Shown in pieces: positions 1 through 9,157 of a stretch of DNA of 64,000 nt. The stretch lies in NCBI RefSeq assembly GCF_036059255.1, contig NZ_CP107947.1, forward strand, positions 7,378,001 through 7,442,000. The letters are read 5' to 3'. The stretch's first letter is position 1; every line of letters begins with the position of its first letter. The notes beneath the pieces are model-generated. The model was not told where the DNA came from, did not search any database, and saw only the letters and a program-made list of their open reading frames with translations. Source of the DNA: Micromonospora sp. NBC_00389 (lineage in GTDB: Bacteria; Actinomycetota; Actinomycetes; Mycobacteriales; Micromonosporaceae). The translations under genes and the position numbers were made by a program.

Positions 1-692
1 ACGTGCAGCACCTGCACGCCGTTGCGGGCCAGCTCCTTGGCCGCCCCGGAGACCGCCAGGTTGATCGAGCGGGCGCCCGAGGAGCCGCCGGCGACGAAGA
101 GCACCGGCAGGTCCGGGCGGAGCCCGAAGTGGGCGCGGGCGGCGTTGCGCAGCGCGTACCGGTCCAGCGTGGCGATGCTGCGGCGCAGCGGCACCCCGAC
201 CACGCGGGCGTCGCGCAGCGACTCGGCCTGGCTCGGCTGGTGCGGGAAGCCGACCGCGATGTTCTTGGTGAACTTCATGCCCAGCCGGTTGGCCACCCCC
301 GGCGGCACGTTCACCTCGTGGATCACCATGGGCAGCTCCCGGCGCCAGGCGGCGAGGTAGGCCGGCACCGAGACGTACCCACCGAAGCCGACCACCGCGT
401 CGGCGCGCACCTCGTCGATGATCTTGCCCGCCGCGCGGGCCGCGGTCCACATCCGGCCCGGCGTGCGGACCAGGTTCATGTTCACCGACCGGGGCAGCTG
501 GTACGCCGGGATCTGCCGCAGGTCGTAGCCCTGCGGCGGGATCAGCTCGTTCTCCATGCCCTTGGGTGTGCCGAGGCAGGTGATCCGGACGCCCGGGTCG
601 TGTCGGCGCAGGCAGTCGGCGAAGGCGAGCAACGGGTAGATGTGCCCCCCGGTGCCACCTCCCGCGAGCACTACCGAACGCAGCGGACCCAT
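1..692 (-). CDS. murG: MurG, lipid II-forming GlcNAc transferase (3' end cut by window edge)
   Basis: Transfers GlcNAc from UDP-GlcNAc to lipid I at the inner membrane face, giving lipid II. The reading frame starts at an ATG at 692 that overlaps the ftsW stop codon (ATGA), so the two are translationally coupled. The first residues read MGPLRSVVLAGGGTGGHIYP, and the GGGTGGHIYP glycine loop is the MurG/GT28 signature. About 230 codons are present and the frame runs off the left edge with no stop; the acceptor-binding N-terminal domain is therefore seen but most of the UDP-GlcNAc-binding C-terminal domain is not. Identity is certain from the motif and cluster position. Confidence 0.96.
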   Translation of the reverse strand, partial: MGPLRSVVLAGGGTGGHIYPLLAFADCLRRHDPGVRITCLGTPKGMENELIPPQGYDLRQIPAYQLPRSVNMNLVRTPGRMWTAARAAGKIIDEVRADAVVGFGGYVSVPAYLAAWRRELPMVIHEVNVPPGVANRLGMKFTKNIAVGFPHQPSQAESLRDARVVGVPLRRSIATLDRYALRNAARAHFGLRPDLPVLFVAGGSSGARSINLAVSGAAKELARNGVQVLH

Positions 693-2443
693 CAGCGTCT
701 CCTCTCGCTCGCCGAACTCGCGCGACTCCGGTCCTGCCGGACGCCGCGCGGTACGGCCTGGTCGTCCTGTCGCCGCGCGCGGGACCGGGGCACGGACCCT
801 CGGCCAGCCGACGGCGTCGCCGGCCGGCGACGCCGGCCGGGAAGCGGCGGCAACGGGGCCCAGAGTAGTCGGACCCACCGGGCCGGCGGACGGGCATGCA
901 GTGCTCTGGCCGCATCGGGTTCGGCGCGCGCGAAGGACGCCAGCATCCCGATCGCGGCCAGCGTCACGACCAGGGCACTTCCGCCGTCTGAGATGAACGG
1001 CAGGGGCAGGCCGGTGATCGGCAGCAGCCCGACCACCCCACCGATATTGATCACGGCCTGGCTGACCAGCCAGGTGGTCACCGCGGCGGCGGCGAGCCGG
1101 CGGAACGGGTCGTCGACCCGCCGGGCGATCCGCAGCCCGGTGTACGCGAGCACCGCGAAGAGGGCGAGCACCACCACGCAGCCGATCACGCCCAACTCCT
1201 CGGCGATGATCGCGAAGATGAAGTCGTTGTGCGCCGCGGGCAGCCAGTCCCACTTGAGGCTGCTCTTACCCAGCCCGACGCCGAACCAGCCGCCGTGCTC
1301 GATGGCCAGCCGGCCCTGGTAGATCTGGTAGCAGGGGTCGCCGCACTCCTGCGGCGGCGGCGGGTTGAGGAAGTAGGTGAGCCGGGCGAAGCGGTAGTTC
1401 TCCTTACCCTTTTCGCCGGAGCCGGCACCCAGCGAGGCCACCGCGATGAGCAGGCCGATCCCGGCCAGGCCGGCCACCGAGAGCGCGCCGAAGACCCGCA
1501 TCCGCACCCCGGCCGCCCAGAGCAGGCCGACGACCAGGGCCAGCAGGCAGAGCATGGTGCCGACGTCGTTGTAGCCGACCAGGACGAAGAGCAGCCCGAT
1601 CACCGGGAAGAGCGGGGTGGCCAGCTCCCGCCACCAGCCCAGCGCGGCACCCTTGCGGGCGATCACGTGTGCGCCCCACAGCACCAACGCGAACTTGGCC
1701 AGCTCGGAGGGCTGGAGCTGGATCCCGCCGACGAACAGCCAGAGCAGCTCGGCTTTCAACGGGCCGAGCTGGGCCGACTCCCTGCCGGCCAGCCGGGCGT
1801 AGGCGAGCAGCAGGTTGAGCACCAGCAGCAGCCCCACCGAGGTGATCAGCAGCGGTCGGCCCAGCGACCGGTAGGTGGTGGCGGGCAGCCGCTGGCAGAC
1901 CCAGAACGCCCCGATGCCGATCACCGCGAAGATCGCCTGCTTGGTCACCGAGGCCGAGGCGTTGCCGTCCTCGGCGAAGTCCCGCACGCTGGTCGCCGAG
2001 AAGACCATGGTCAGCCCGATCAGCAGCAGCAGGCCGGCGCTGGACAGCAGCAGGTAGTAGGAGGCCAGCGGCCGGTCCAGCAGACCGCGCAGCGCCGCCA
2101 GCCCACCAGCGGCGTCCAGCCCACGCAGCGGCGCCGGCACGGCCGGCTCCGGCTCCCGCGCCGCGGCGCCCGCTGCCGGCCCACGCGAGCCGTCCGACCC
2201 GCGCTTGTCGTCCGACCCCCGCTTGTCGTCCGGTGCACGCTTGTCGTCCGGCCCACGCTTGTCGTCCGGGCCACGCTTGTCGTCCGGCCCGCGCGGCGAC
2301 GCGGTACGCCCCGCGCCCGGTGACCGCCGCGACCGGCCGGCTGTCCTGTCCTCGGTGCCTGGTTCCTCCCCCACCCGGACATCATCACCGCTCCGCGCGC
2401 CGCGCACGCCCACAACGGCGCCCCCGGCGTGTCGGATGGACAC
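692..2443 (-). CDS. ftsW: FtsW, septal peptidoglycan polymerase (SEDS family) with repeat-bearing N-terminus
   Basis: SEDS-family integral membrane glycosyltransferase that polymerises lipid II at the septum with FtsI. About ten hydrophobic segments follow residue 130, and the SEDS signature NDFIFAIIAEELG is present in the second half. The cytoplasmic N-terminus is unusually long, low-complexity and basic, with five copies of a DDKR hexapeptide. The C-terminus (RSRASSASERRR) overlaps the murG start. The exact start is unsure: GTG at 2443 lies beside a hairpin, and in-frame GTGs occur at residues 11, 13 and 24. Unlike its neighbours it is not coupled to mraY, being separated by about 70 nt holding two hairpins. 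Confidence 0.95.
   Translation of the reverse strand: MSIRHAGGAVVGVRGARSGDDVRVGEEPGTEDRTAGRSRRSPGAGRTASPRGPDDKRGPDDKRGPDDKRAPDDKRGSDDKRGSDGSRGPAAGAAAREPEPAVPAPLRGLDAAGGLAALRGLLDRPLASYYLLLSSAGLLLLIGLTMVFSATSVRDFAEDGNASASVTKQAIFAVIGIGAFWVCQRLPATTYRSLGRPLLITSVGLLLVLNLLLAYARLAGRESAQLGPLKAELLWLFVGGIQLQPSELAKFALVLWGAHVIARKGAALGWWRELATPLFPVIGLLFVLVGYNDVGTMLCLLALVVGLLWAAGVRMRVFGALSVAGLAGIGLLIAVASLGAGSGEKGKENYRFARLTYFLNPPPPQECGDPCYQIYQGRLAIEHGGWFGVGLGKSSLKWDWLPAAHNDFIFAIIAEELGVIGCVVVLALFAVLAYTGLRIARRVDDPFRRLAAAAVTTWLVSQAVINIGGVVGLLPITGLPLPFISDGGSALVVTLAAIGMLASFARAEPDAARALHARPPARWVRLLWAPLPPLPGRRRRPATPSAGRGSVPRSRARRQDDQAVPRGVRQDRSRASSASERRR
2202..2291 (-). repeat. Five 18-bp tandem repeats inside ftsW
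   Basis: Five head-to-tail 18-bp units start at 2202, 2220, 2238, 2256 and 2274, each beginning CGCTTGTCGTCCG on the plus strand. They encode repeated DDKR-containing hexapeptides in the cytoplasmic N-terminal tail of FtsW. Units differ only at the last few bases, which suggests recent slippage expansion in frame. Confidence 0.95.
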
Positions 2444-2485
2444 GCCACGGCCCCCGGTGGTCCGCCGCGAGCGGAACCGGGGGCC
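2427..2485 (-). terminator. Two adjacent hairpins between mraY and ftsW
   Basis: A 10-bp perfect stem (2449-2458 with 2476-2485, GGCCCCCGGT / ACCGGGGGCC) lies 28 nt after the mraY stop. A second 8-bp stem (GGCGTGTC / GACACGCC, within 2427-2447) covers the annotated ftsW start. Neither has a U-tract. They may end or attenuate the murE-murF-mraY transcript, or control ftsW initiation. This is the point where murD would normally lie. Confidence 0.5.
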
Positions 2486-2512
2486 GAGGTGTGCTGGCCT
2501 GTGTACGCCGGG

Positions 2513-3637
2513 TCAGGTCATGTTGGCCAGGAACTCGCTGTAGAACAGGCCCAGCGCGATGGCCACCCCGATGCCGGCGATGATCCAGAACCGGACCACG
2601 ATGTTGACCTCGCTCCAGCCGGCCAACTCGAAGTGGTGCTGCAGCGGCGACATCCGGAACACACGTTTGCCGGTGGTCCGGAAGGAGATGATCTGGATCA
2701 CCACGGACATCGTGATGATCACGAAGAGCCCGCCGATGATCGGCAGCAGCAGGATGGTCCGGGTGGACATCGCCATGCCGGCGATGAGGCCGCCCAGCCC
2801 CAGCGCACCGGTGTCACCCATGAAGATCCGTGCGGGGGACGTGTTCCACCACAGGAAGCCGACACAGGCCCCGGCCGCCGCCCCGGCTATCAGCGCGATC
2901 TCCAACGGGTCGCGGACGGCGTAGCAGTACGACTGGGTGTAGCTCGGGTCGGCGCACCAGTGCCGGTACTGCCAGAACGCGATCAACGCGTACGCGGCGA
3001 GCACCATCACCGAGGCGCCGGTGGCCAGACCGTCCAGGCCGTCGGTGAGGTTCACCCCGTTCGTGGCACCCATCACCACGAAGATGAAGATGATGATCGC
3101 GCCGATCTTGCTGACTTCCAGGGCGTCGATGTCCCGGATGAAGCTCAGCGTGGTGCTGCCCACCGTCTCGGTGTTGGTCACCGCGCCCGACGCGTCGGTC
3201 ATCGTGCTCGGGAAGTACAGCGCGACCACACCGAAGACCGCGCCGACCAGGATCTGGCCGAGCAGCTTGCCGCGCTTGTTCAGCCCGGCGCTGTTGCGCT
3301 TGCGCACCTTGAGGAAGTCGTCGAGGAAGCCCACCGCACCGGAGAACACCATCAGCCCCAGCAGCACCAGGGCGGTGATGGTCGGCTCCACCTGGGCGAT
3401 CTGCGCGTCCGGCAGGGTGGTCAGAGCCAGGTGCCCGGCCACGTACGCGATCACCGTGGCCAGGATGAAGACCACGCCGCCCATCGTGGGCGTGCCCTTC
3501 TTGGTCTGGTGCATGGCCGGGCCCTCGGCCCGGATCGGCTGGCCGGCCTTGAGCCGGGTGAACACCTTGATCGCGATCGGGGTGCAGAAGAGCGAGACGA
3601 GGAAGGCCACCCCGACGGCGACGATGACCGCCCTCAC
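2513..3637 (-). CDS. mraY: MraY, phospho-MurNAc-pentapeptide translocase
   Basis: Transfers phospho-MurNAc-pentapeptide from UDP to undecaprenyl phosphate, forming lipid I. The 374-residue protein has about ten membrane spans and the family motifs [13 protein letters not shown] and [10 protein letters not shown], plus the C-terminal HHFELAGW loop. The GTG start at 3637 overlaps the murF stop as GTGA. The length is normal for the family. Confidence 0.98.
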   Translation of the reverse strand: MRAVIVAVGVAFLVSLFCTPIAIKVFTRLKAGQPIRAEGPAMHQTKKGTPTMGGVVFILATVIAYVAGHLALTTLPDAQIAQVEPTITALVLLGLMVFSGAVGFLDDFLKVRKRNSAGLNKRGKLLGQILVGAVFGVVALYFPSTMTDASGAVTNTETVGSTTLSFIRDIDALEVSKIGAIIIFIFVVMGATNGVNLTDGLDGLATGASVMVLAAYALIAFWQYRHWCADPSYTQSYCYAVRDPLEIALIAGAAAGACVGFLWWNTSPARIFMGDTGALGLGGLIAGMAMSTRTILLLPIIGGLFVIITMSVVIQIISFRTTGKRVFRMSPLQHHFELAGWSEVNIVVRFWIIAGIGVAIALGLFYSEFLANMT

Positions 3638-5037
3638 GCGGTAGCTCCAGTCTCAGAGGTGGCGTCGGCGCGCAGGGCGTCGGCCACCTCCCAGGTCCGG
3701 TACCGGGAGCCCTTGACCAGGACGACGTCGCCCGGCCGTAGCTCGCCCCGCAGCACCTCGACGGCCGCTGCCTGATCGGTGAGCAGCACCGACTCTCCTC
3801 CCCAGTTCGCTACCGCTGTCGCGCCTTCGTGGATCGGCGCAGCCGGCTCGCCCACCACGAGCAGCCGGTCGACACCCAGCTCGGCCGCGAGTTGGCCGAC
3901 CTCAGCGTGGCCGTCCCGCTCGAACGGGCCGAGCTCGGCCATGTAGCCGAGCACCGCGACGGTACGCCGGCCCCGGCCGAGCGTGGCGAGCGCCTTCAGC
4001 GCGGCCGACATCGAGGCCGGGTTGGCGTTGTACGAGTCGTCGATGACGGTCACCCCGTCGGGGCGGTCGAAGACGTCCATCCGTCGGGTGGAGACCAGCC
4101 CCAGCTCGCCGAGCGCCGTGGCCAGCTCGGCCAGTGGCATGCCCAGCTCCCGGGCCACCGCCGCCGCGGCGAGGGTGTTGGAGACCTGGTGGCGGCCGGT
4201 CAGCCCGAGCCGTACCGGCGCGCTCCCCTCCGGGGTGACCAGGGTGTACGACGCGCGCCCCCGATCGTCCAGCGTGACGTCCTCGGCCCGCACGTCGGCG
4301 TCCGGGGCCTCGCCGTAGCGGACCACCCGGGCGCTGGTACGGCTCGCCATCGCGTCCACCCGTGGGTCGTCGGCGTTCAGGACGGCCAGGCCGTCGGACG
4401 GCAGCGCCTCGACCAGCTCGCCCTTGGCCAGGGCGATGGTCTCCTGCGAGCCGAACTCACCGATGTGTGAGGTCCCGACGTTGAGCACCACGGAGATCCT
4501 CGGCGGCACGATCTCGCACAGGTAGCGCACGTGCCCCACCCCGCGCGAGCCCTTCTCCAGCACGAGGTAGCGGGTGTCCGGCCCGGCCTGCAACGCCGTG
4601 TACGGGTGCCCCAGCTCGTTGTTGAACGACCCGGGCGGCGCCACCGTGGTGCCGAGCCGGACGGTGAGCTGGCCGATCAGGTCCTTGGTGGTGGTCTTGC
4701 CGGAGGAGCCGGTCAGCCCGACCACGGTCAGCCCGGGCAGCCGGTCCACCACCGCGCGGGCCAGCCGGCCCATGGCGGTCAGCGCGTCTTCGACCAGCAC
4801 CATCGGCACTCCGGGCACCTCGCGGGTGCCGAGCACCGCCACCGCGCCGGACTCCATCGCGCCGGCCGCGTAGTCGTGCCCGTCGACCTTCTCCCCCGGG
4901 AAGGCCACGAAGAGCGCGCCGGGGGCCACCTTGCGCGAGTCGAACTCGACCGTGCCGGTCACGGTGACGGCCGGGTCGGCGGCGACCAGCCGCCCGTCGA
5001 CCGCCGCGGCCACCTCGGCCAGGGTCAGCGCGATCAC
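3634..5037 (-). CDS. murF: MurF, UDP-MurNAc-tripeptide:D-Ala-D-Ala ligase
   Basis: Adds D-Ala-D-Ala to UDP-MurNAc-tripeptide in the cytoplasm, using ATP. The 467-residue protein has an N-terminal Mur ligase domain, the P-loop GSSGKTTT at residues 110-117, and the usual C-terminal domain. The GTG start at 5037 overlaps the murE stop (GTGA), and its own stop overlaps mraY. The cytoplasmic steps are thus tightly coupled in the order murE-murF-mraY. Confidence 0.98.
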   Translation of the reverse strand: MIALTLAEVAAAVDGRLVAADPAVTVTGTVEFDSRKVAPGALFVAFPGEKVDGHDYAAGAMESGAVAVLGTREVPGVPMVLVEDALTAMGRLARAVVDRLPGLTVVGLTGSSGKTTTKDLIGQLTVRLGTTVAPPGSFNNELGHPYTALQAGPDTRYLVLEKGSRGVGHVRYLCEIVPPRISVVLNVGTSHIGEFGSQETIALAKGELVEALPSDGLAVLNADDPRVDAMASRTSARVVRYGEAPDADVRAEDVTLDDRGRASYTLVTPEGSAPVRLGLTGRHQVSNTLAAAAVARELGMPLAELATALGELGLVSTRRMDVFDRPDGVTVIDDSYNANPASMSAALKALATLGRGRRTVAVLGYMAELGPFERDGHAEVGQLAAELGVDRLLVVGEPAAPIHEGATAVANWGGESVLLTDQAAAVEVLRGELRPGDVVLVKGSRYRTWEVADALRADATSETGATA

Positions 5038-6557
5038 CGCTGACCCGCCAGGTCCCCAAAGCGGGCCCGCAGCGCGTCGGCCAGCTCGGTGCTGTCGTCG
5101 AACGGGAACACCTCGCCGCCCACCTCCTGGCCCCGCTCGTGGCCCTTGCCGAGCAGCGCGATCACGTCGCCCGGCTCGGCCAGCCGGACCGCCTCGTCGA
5201 TGGCGGCCCGCCGGCCGTCCACCTCGATGATCCGTGCGGCCGTGCCGGCCCGGTACGCCCCGGCGAGGACCTCGGCGCGGATCTCCGCCGGATCCTCGGT
5301 GCGCGGGTTGTCGTCGGTCACCAGCACCACGTCGGCTCCCTCCGCCGCGGCGGCGCCCATCACCGGCCGCTTGCCCCGGTCCCGGTCCCCACCGGCACCG
5401 ATCACGCAGATCAACCGGCCCGCGCTCAGCTCGCGCAGCGCGGCCAGCGCGGCCACGATCGCGTCCGACTTGTGCGCGTAGTCGACCACCCCGCGCACCG
5501 GCCCCGCGACGTCGACCAGCTCCAGCCGGCCCGGTACGCCGCCGCAGGCCGCCACGCCGGCCGCCGCGGTCGCCGGGTCCACCCCGGCACCCACCAGCGC
5601 TGCGATGGCCAGCAGCGCGTTGGCCACGTTGTGCCGGCCGGGCAGCGCCACCCCGGTGGGCAGGGCCAGCCCGTCCGGGCCGTGCGCGGTGAACCGCTGG
5701 GCGTACCCCTCACCACCGACGCCGTCGGCCCACCACGTCGCGTCCGGGTCGCCGGCCGCCGAGTAGCTGACCGTCGCCGGCTTGTACAGCGACTTGAGCG
5801 CCGGGTCGTCGTGATTGAGCACCTCGACGGCGCACCGGCCGTCGAAGAGCTGCGCCTTGGCGGCGAAGTAGTCGGCGCTGTCGGCGTGGAAGTCCAGGTG
5901 GTCGGAGCCGAAGTTGGTGTAGCCGCCGACGGCGAACCGGACGCCGCCCACCCGGCCCATGGCCAGCGCGTGGCTGGAGACCTCCATGACCACGGCGGTG
6001 ACCCCGCGCTCGCGGGCGGTGGCCAGCATGGCGTGCAGATCGGTCGCCTCGGGGGTGGTGCGCACGCTGTCGATCACCAGGTCACCGAGCCGGGTCTCCA
6101 CGGTGCCGATCAGCCCGGTGGTGTGCCCGGCGGCGCGCAGGCCCGACTCGATCAGGTAGGCGGTGGAGGTCTTGCCGGCGGTGCCGGTCACGCCGATCAC
6201 GGTGAGCCCGGCGGTCGGGTCGCCGTAGACGGCCGAGGCCACCTCGCCGAGCACCGCACGGGGGTCGGACACCACCAGGGCGGGCAGGCCGGACCCCGCC
6301 GCCAGTTCGGCGCCGGCCGGGTCGGTCAGCAGCGCCACCGCGCCGGCCTCGGCAGCGCCGGCCGCGAACTCCGCGCCGTGCCGGCGGGCACCGGGCAGGG
6401 CCGCGTACAGGTCGCCGGGGCGGACCTCCTGGCTGGCGTGGGTGGCCCCGGTGACGACCACTCCAGCGGCGTCCGCCGGGAGGTCGACAGCGAGCCGGAC
6501 GGCGAGATCGCCGAGCCGGACTCCGGTCACGGTACGTGGACGTGGATTGCCGGGCAC
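5034..6557 (-). CDS. murE: MurE, UDP-MurNAc-dipeptide:meso-DAP ligase
   Basis: Adds the third amino acid of the stem peptide. From the GTG at 6557 the protein has 507 residues, with P-loop GTAGKTS at 125-131. The motif DNPR at 416-419 is the meso-diaminopimelate recognition signature, as opposed to the lysine-specific enzymes. A longer open frame reaches 6710, but the 6557 start gives family length and sits 8 nt after a good -10 box (TAGGGT), which suggests a leaderless transcript. A strong hairpin upstream at 6769-6806 separates it from ftsI, so murE probably begins its own transcription unit. Confidence 0.97.
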   Translation of the reverse strand: MPGNPRPRTVTGVRLGDLAVRLAVDLPADAAGVVVTGATHASQEVRPGDLYAALPGARRHGAEFAAGAAEAGAVALLTDPAGAELAAGSGLPALVVSDPRAVLGEVASAVYGDPTAGLTVIGVTGTAGKTSTAYLIESGLRAAGHTTGLIGTVETRLGDLVIDSVRTTPEATDLHAMLATARERGVTAVVMEVSSHALAMGRVGGVRFAVGGYTNFGSDHLDFHADSADYFAAKAQLFDGRCAVEVLNHDDPALKSLYKPATVSYSAAGDPDATWWADGVGGEGYAQRFTAHGPDGLALPTGVALPGRHNVANALLAIAALVGAGVDPATAAAGVAACGGVPGRLELVDVAGPVRGVVDYAHKSDAIVAALAALRELSAGRLICVIGAGGDRDRGKRPVMGAAAAEGADVVLVTDDNPRTEDPAEIRAEVLAGAYRAGTAARIIEVDGRRAAIDEAVRLAEPGDVIALLGKGHERGQEVGGEVFPFDDSTELADALRARFGDLAGQR

Positions 6558-6565
6558 GGCGTCAG

Positions 6566-6571
6566 ACCCTA
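6566..6571 (-). promoter_or_regulatory. -10 box of murE (leaderless)
   Basis: TAGGGT on the minus strand, 8 nt before the GTG at 6557, so the transcript would start at or near the start codon. No clear -35 was seen. Confidence 0.55.
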
Positions 6572-6768
6572 CCCGGTCGTCCGGTTCCGGCCGCACACCG
6601 CGCCTGAATATCCGTCTCGGGAGTCGCCGAACGTCCGGCGTGGCGTCGGGCGGCCCGTGGAGCGGCTGTGGCGACGCTGGTGCAGGGGTCCGAGCCGGTT
6701 GCGAGAGCACCGCAGGGGAGCACAGTTCCCTGCCGGCTCAGCCGCCTTCACCAGAAACCAGAAAATGA

Positions 6769-6806
6769 GGCGCGGACACGGATTATTTCCAACCCGTATC
6801 CGCGCC
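6769..6806 (-). terminator. Hairpin terminator after ftsI and the PG-binding remnant
   Basis: A 13-bp stem (6769-6781 with 6794-6806, GGCGCGGACACGG / CCGTATCCGCGCC, one G-T wobble) encloses a 12-nt AT-rich loop. Read on the minus strand it is followed by CTCATTTTCTGGTTT, a rare T-rich stretch for this genome. It lies just beyond the TAA of the remnant at 6816. Confidence 0.7.
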
Positions 6807-6815
6807 CGACTGCAA

Positions 6816-6953
6816 TTAAATCTCCGCGTGGATCCACTTCATGGCGTTCCGCGTGTTCGGGCCGTAGACACCGTCAGCGGTCACACCAACCGCAGCCTGC
6901 ACCTGCTTCAACGCGGTCTGCGTGCCTCCGCCGAAGACGCCATCCGTTGCTAA
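6816..6953 (-). pseudogene. Remnant of a secreted peptidoglycan-binding (PG_binding_1) protein
   Basis: Directly after the ftsI stop, in another frame, the minus strand encodes about 45 residues starting ATDGVFGGGTQTALKQVQ, continuing VGVTADGVYGPNTRNAM and ending KWIHAEI before a TAA. This matches the second half of the PG_binding_1 repeat (pattern TDGxFGxxTxxAL...QxxxGVxADGxYGPNT). No start codon or signal peptide is in place; the open frame continues a little way upstream only by overlapping the ftsI 3' end. AT content is higher than in the neighbours. It is best read as the 3' end of a lost gene, followed by that gene's own terminator. Confidence 0.75.
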
Positions 6954-9154
6954 CCAGGGAAGACGACAAAACGTGGACTCGACGTTCCCGTCGGAGGGAC
7001 TCGTGAATGACGCAGAGTGAAGCTCATCACTTCGCGGAAGGATTCTGTTGCCGCCTTGGCGCCACCGCCACCCGGGCTGTACACGAACACCGCGACGACG
7101 TAACGGGGCTTCTCCGCGGGGGCCATCCCGATGAAGGAGGACACCTCGCCGGGCTGCTTCTTGCCGTCCACCAGCCGCCAGCCGGTGCCGGTCTTGCCGG
7201 CGATCCGGTAGCCGGGGACCGCGGCGGCCTCGCCGGTGGCGCGATCGACCGTGGTGACCGCCTCCAGCATGGTGCGCAGCGCCGCCGCGTTCTGCGGGCT
7301 GAGCACCGAACGCGTCACCGGGGCCGGCGCGGCAGTGTGCTTACCGTCCGGGCCGATCGTCTCCTTGACCAGGTGTGGCTGCACGTAGGTGCCGTCGTTG
7401 GCGATGGTGGCGTACGCGGCGGCCATCTGCAGCGGCGTGGCGTCGACGCTGTGCCCGATCGGCACCGACCCGGCCGACGACTCGCTCCACTCGTCGGCCG
7501 GCAGCAGCCGTCCGCGGGCCTCGCCGGGCATCCCCTCGCCGGTGGGCTGGCCGAGCCCGAACCGCTTCTGGTAGTCGATCAACCGTTCCCGGCCGAGCCG
7601 GTCGGCGATGGTGATGGTGCCGACGTTCGACGAGTAGGCGAGCATCCCCGGCACGCTCATCCGCTTGCCGTTCGCCGGGTGGGTGTCGGCGAACCAGGTG
7701 TCGCCCTTCTTGATGCTGTTCGCGATGGGCAGCGTGGTGTCCGGGGTGATCACCCCCTCCTGCAGTGCCGCCCCGAAGGTGATCGCTTTGTGCACCGAAC
7801 CGGGGTCGACCACGAAGCTGGTCGCCGCGTCCTCCCGGGCGACCGGGTCGCTGTCCACCGGCTTCGCCGCGTCGTAGGTGGGATTGCTGACCTGGGCCAG
7901 CACCTCACCAGAAGGAATGTCGATGATCACCGCTGCGGCGGTGCCGCCGCGGTGCTGCGCCATCGCCGCACTGAGGATCTGCTGGGCGCGGAACTGCAGG
8001 TCACGGTCGATGGTGAGGGTCATGGAGGTGCCCGGCTTGGCCGGGGTGGTCTTGCTGTAGCCGCCCGGGATCGGCGCGTCCAGGTTACCGAGGCCGGCCT
8101 CGTACACCCGCTTGCCGTCCTGCCCGGCGAGCAGGTCGTCGTAGCGGGCCTCCAGCCCCTCCAGCCCGACCATGTCCTGGCTGGTGAAGCCGATCAGGTT
8201 GGCCGCCAGGTCGCCGCCGGGCACCTCGCGGCGCTCGTCGCGGTGCACCCCGATGCCGGGCAGCTCCAGCGTCTGCACCCGCTTGGCGGTCGAGATCTCC
8301 ACCCCCCGGGCCAGGTACACGAACTGGGACAGGATGCCGTTCTCCAGCTTGCGGGGCTTCATCAGCTCGGTGAGCTTCGACGCCGGGATGCCGAGCAGGG
8401 GGGAGAGCGCCTTCGCGGTGCCGGCCGGGTCCTCGATCTCGGTCGGGTCGGCGTACACGTACCGCGCCTCGACGCTGTGTGCCAGCGGGGCGCCGGTGCG
8501 GTCGTAGATCGCGCCGCGCGGGGCGGGCAGCTCGACCTTGCGGGTCCGGTCGGCGACGCCGCCGCCGGCGTACGCCGGGGTGTCCACCGCCTGGAGGAAG
8601 ATCAGCCGGATCCCGATGACGGCGAACAGCGCCAGGGTGAGCGCGGTGCCCAGCCTCAGCCGCAGCCGTGAGTCGGCCAGCTTCGGCGGGCGCGGTGGCT
8701 TGCGGGACGGCCGGCGGGCCGCCGGGCGGTCGCCGCGGCGCGGCGCGCGCGGCGTGGTCCGGCGGCGCGGCGGCGGCTCGTCGCCGGCCGGGCCGCGCGG
8801 GGTGCGCGGCGCGACGGTGCGCACCACCCCGCCGCGTCCCGCCGCCGGCGCGTCCCGCCGGCCGGTCCGGGCAGCGGCCCGGCCGCCGTCGAGCACCTGC
8901 AACGCGGGCCGGAACGGGTCGCCGGACCGGGTGCTGCGCGGGGTACGCCGCTGCTCGGCGCCCCCGCTACGCGCCGGCGAGCCGCGCTCCTCCCGGATCG
9001 TCCGGCCCCGAGGGGTGTACGCCCGAGCGCCCGAGATGCCTCCCATGCCCGGCTCCCCGGCGCGCGGCTCCCCGTCCGTGGGGTTGGTGTCACGGGAAGA
9101 GCCGCGCCGGGACCCCTTGGGATCCCGGCGCGGCTCGTCCGACCTCGATGGCAC
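6950..9154 (-). CDS. ftsI: FtsI / PbpB, septal class B penicillin-binding protein
   Basis: Transpeptidase that crosslinks septal peptidoglycan with FtsW. The 734-residue protein has a long basic and proline-rich cytoplasmic tail (about 1-160), one membrane span near 168-190, a PBP-dimer domain, and a transpeptidase domain with SVHK at 453-456 (catalytic Ser453), SSN at 508-510 and KTG at 654-656. The GTG start at 9154 lies 3 nt after the stop of the FtsL-like gene. The C-terminus (RVPPTGT...) looks normal, so the PG-binding remnant downstream is not a broken FtsI tail. The 160-residue tail is long even for actinobacteria. Confidence 0.97.
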   Translation of the reverse strand: MPSRSDEPRRDPKGSRRGSSRDTNPTDGEPRAGEPGMGGISGARAYTPRGRTIREERGSPARSGGAEQRRTPRSTRSGDPFRPALQVLDGGRAAARTGRRDAPAAGRGGVVRTVAPRTPRGPAGDEPPPRRRTTPRAPRRGDRPAARRPSRKPPRPPKLADSRLRLRLGTALTLALFAVIGIRLIFLQAVDTPAYAGGGVADRTRKVELPAPRGAIYDRTGAPLAHSVEARYVYADPTEIEDPAGTAKALSPLLGIPASKLTELMKPRKLENGILSQFVYLARGVEISTAKRVQTLELPGIGVHRDERREVPGGDLAANLIGFTSQDMVGLEGLEARYDDLLAGQDGKRVYEAGLGNLDAPIPGGYSKTTPAKPGTSMTLTIDRDLQFRAQQILSAAMAQHRGGTAAAVIIDIPSGEVLAQVSNPTYDAAKPVDSDPVAREDAATSFVVDPGSVHKAITFGAALQEGVITPDTTLPIANSIKKGDTWFADTHPANGKRMSVPGMLAYSSNVGTITIADRLGRERLIDYQKRFGLGQPTGEGMPGEARGRLLPADEWSESSAGSVPIGHSVDATPLQMAAAYATIANDGTYVQPHLVKETIGPDGKHTAAPAPVTRSVLSPQNAAALRTMLEAVTTVDRATGEAAAVPGYRIAGKTGTGWRLVDGKKQPGEVSSFIGMAPAEKPRYVVAVFVYSPGGGGAKAATESFREVMSFTLRHSRVPPTGTSSPRFVVFPG

Positions 9155-9157
9155 CGG

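Noticed and set aside
2202..2291. CRISPR-like array
   Set aside because: The 18-bp repeats are contiguous without spacers and lie in frame inside ftsW.
5139..6953. 604-codon open frame opposite murE
   Set aside because: Antisense shadow of a clear Mur ligase; no recognisable motif or ribosome binding site.
6950..7020. FtsI as a frameshifted FtsI-PGBD fusion
   Set aside because: FtsI ends with a normal VPPTGT-type tail and stop; the PG-binding frame is complete only after that stop, so a separate remnant is simpler.
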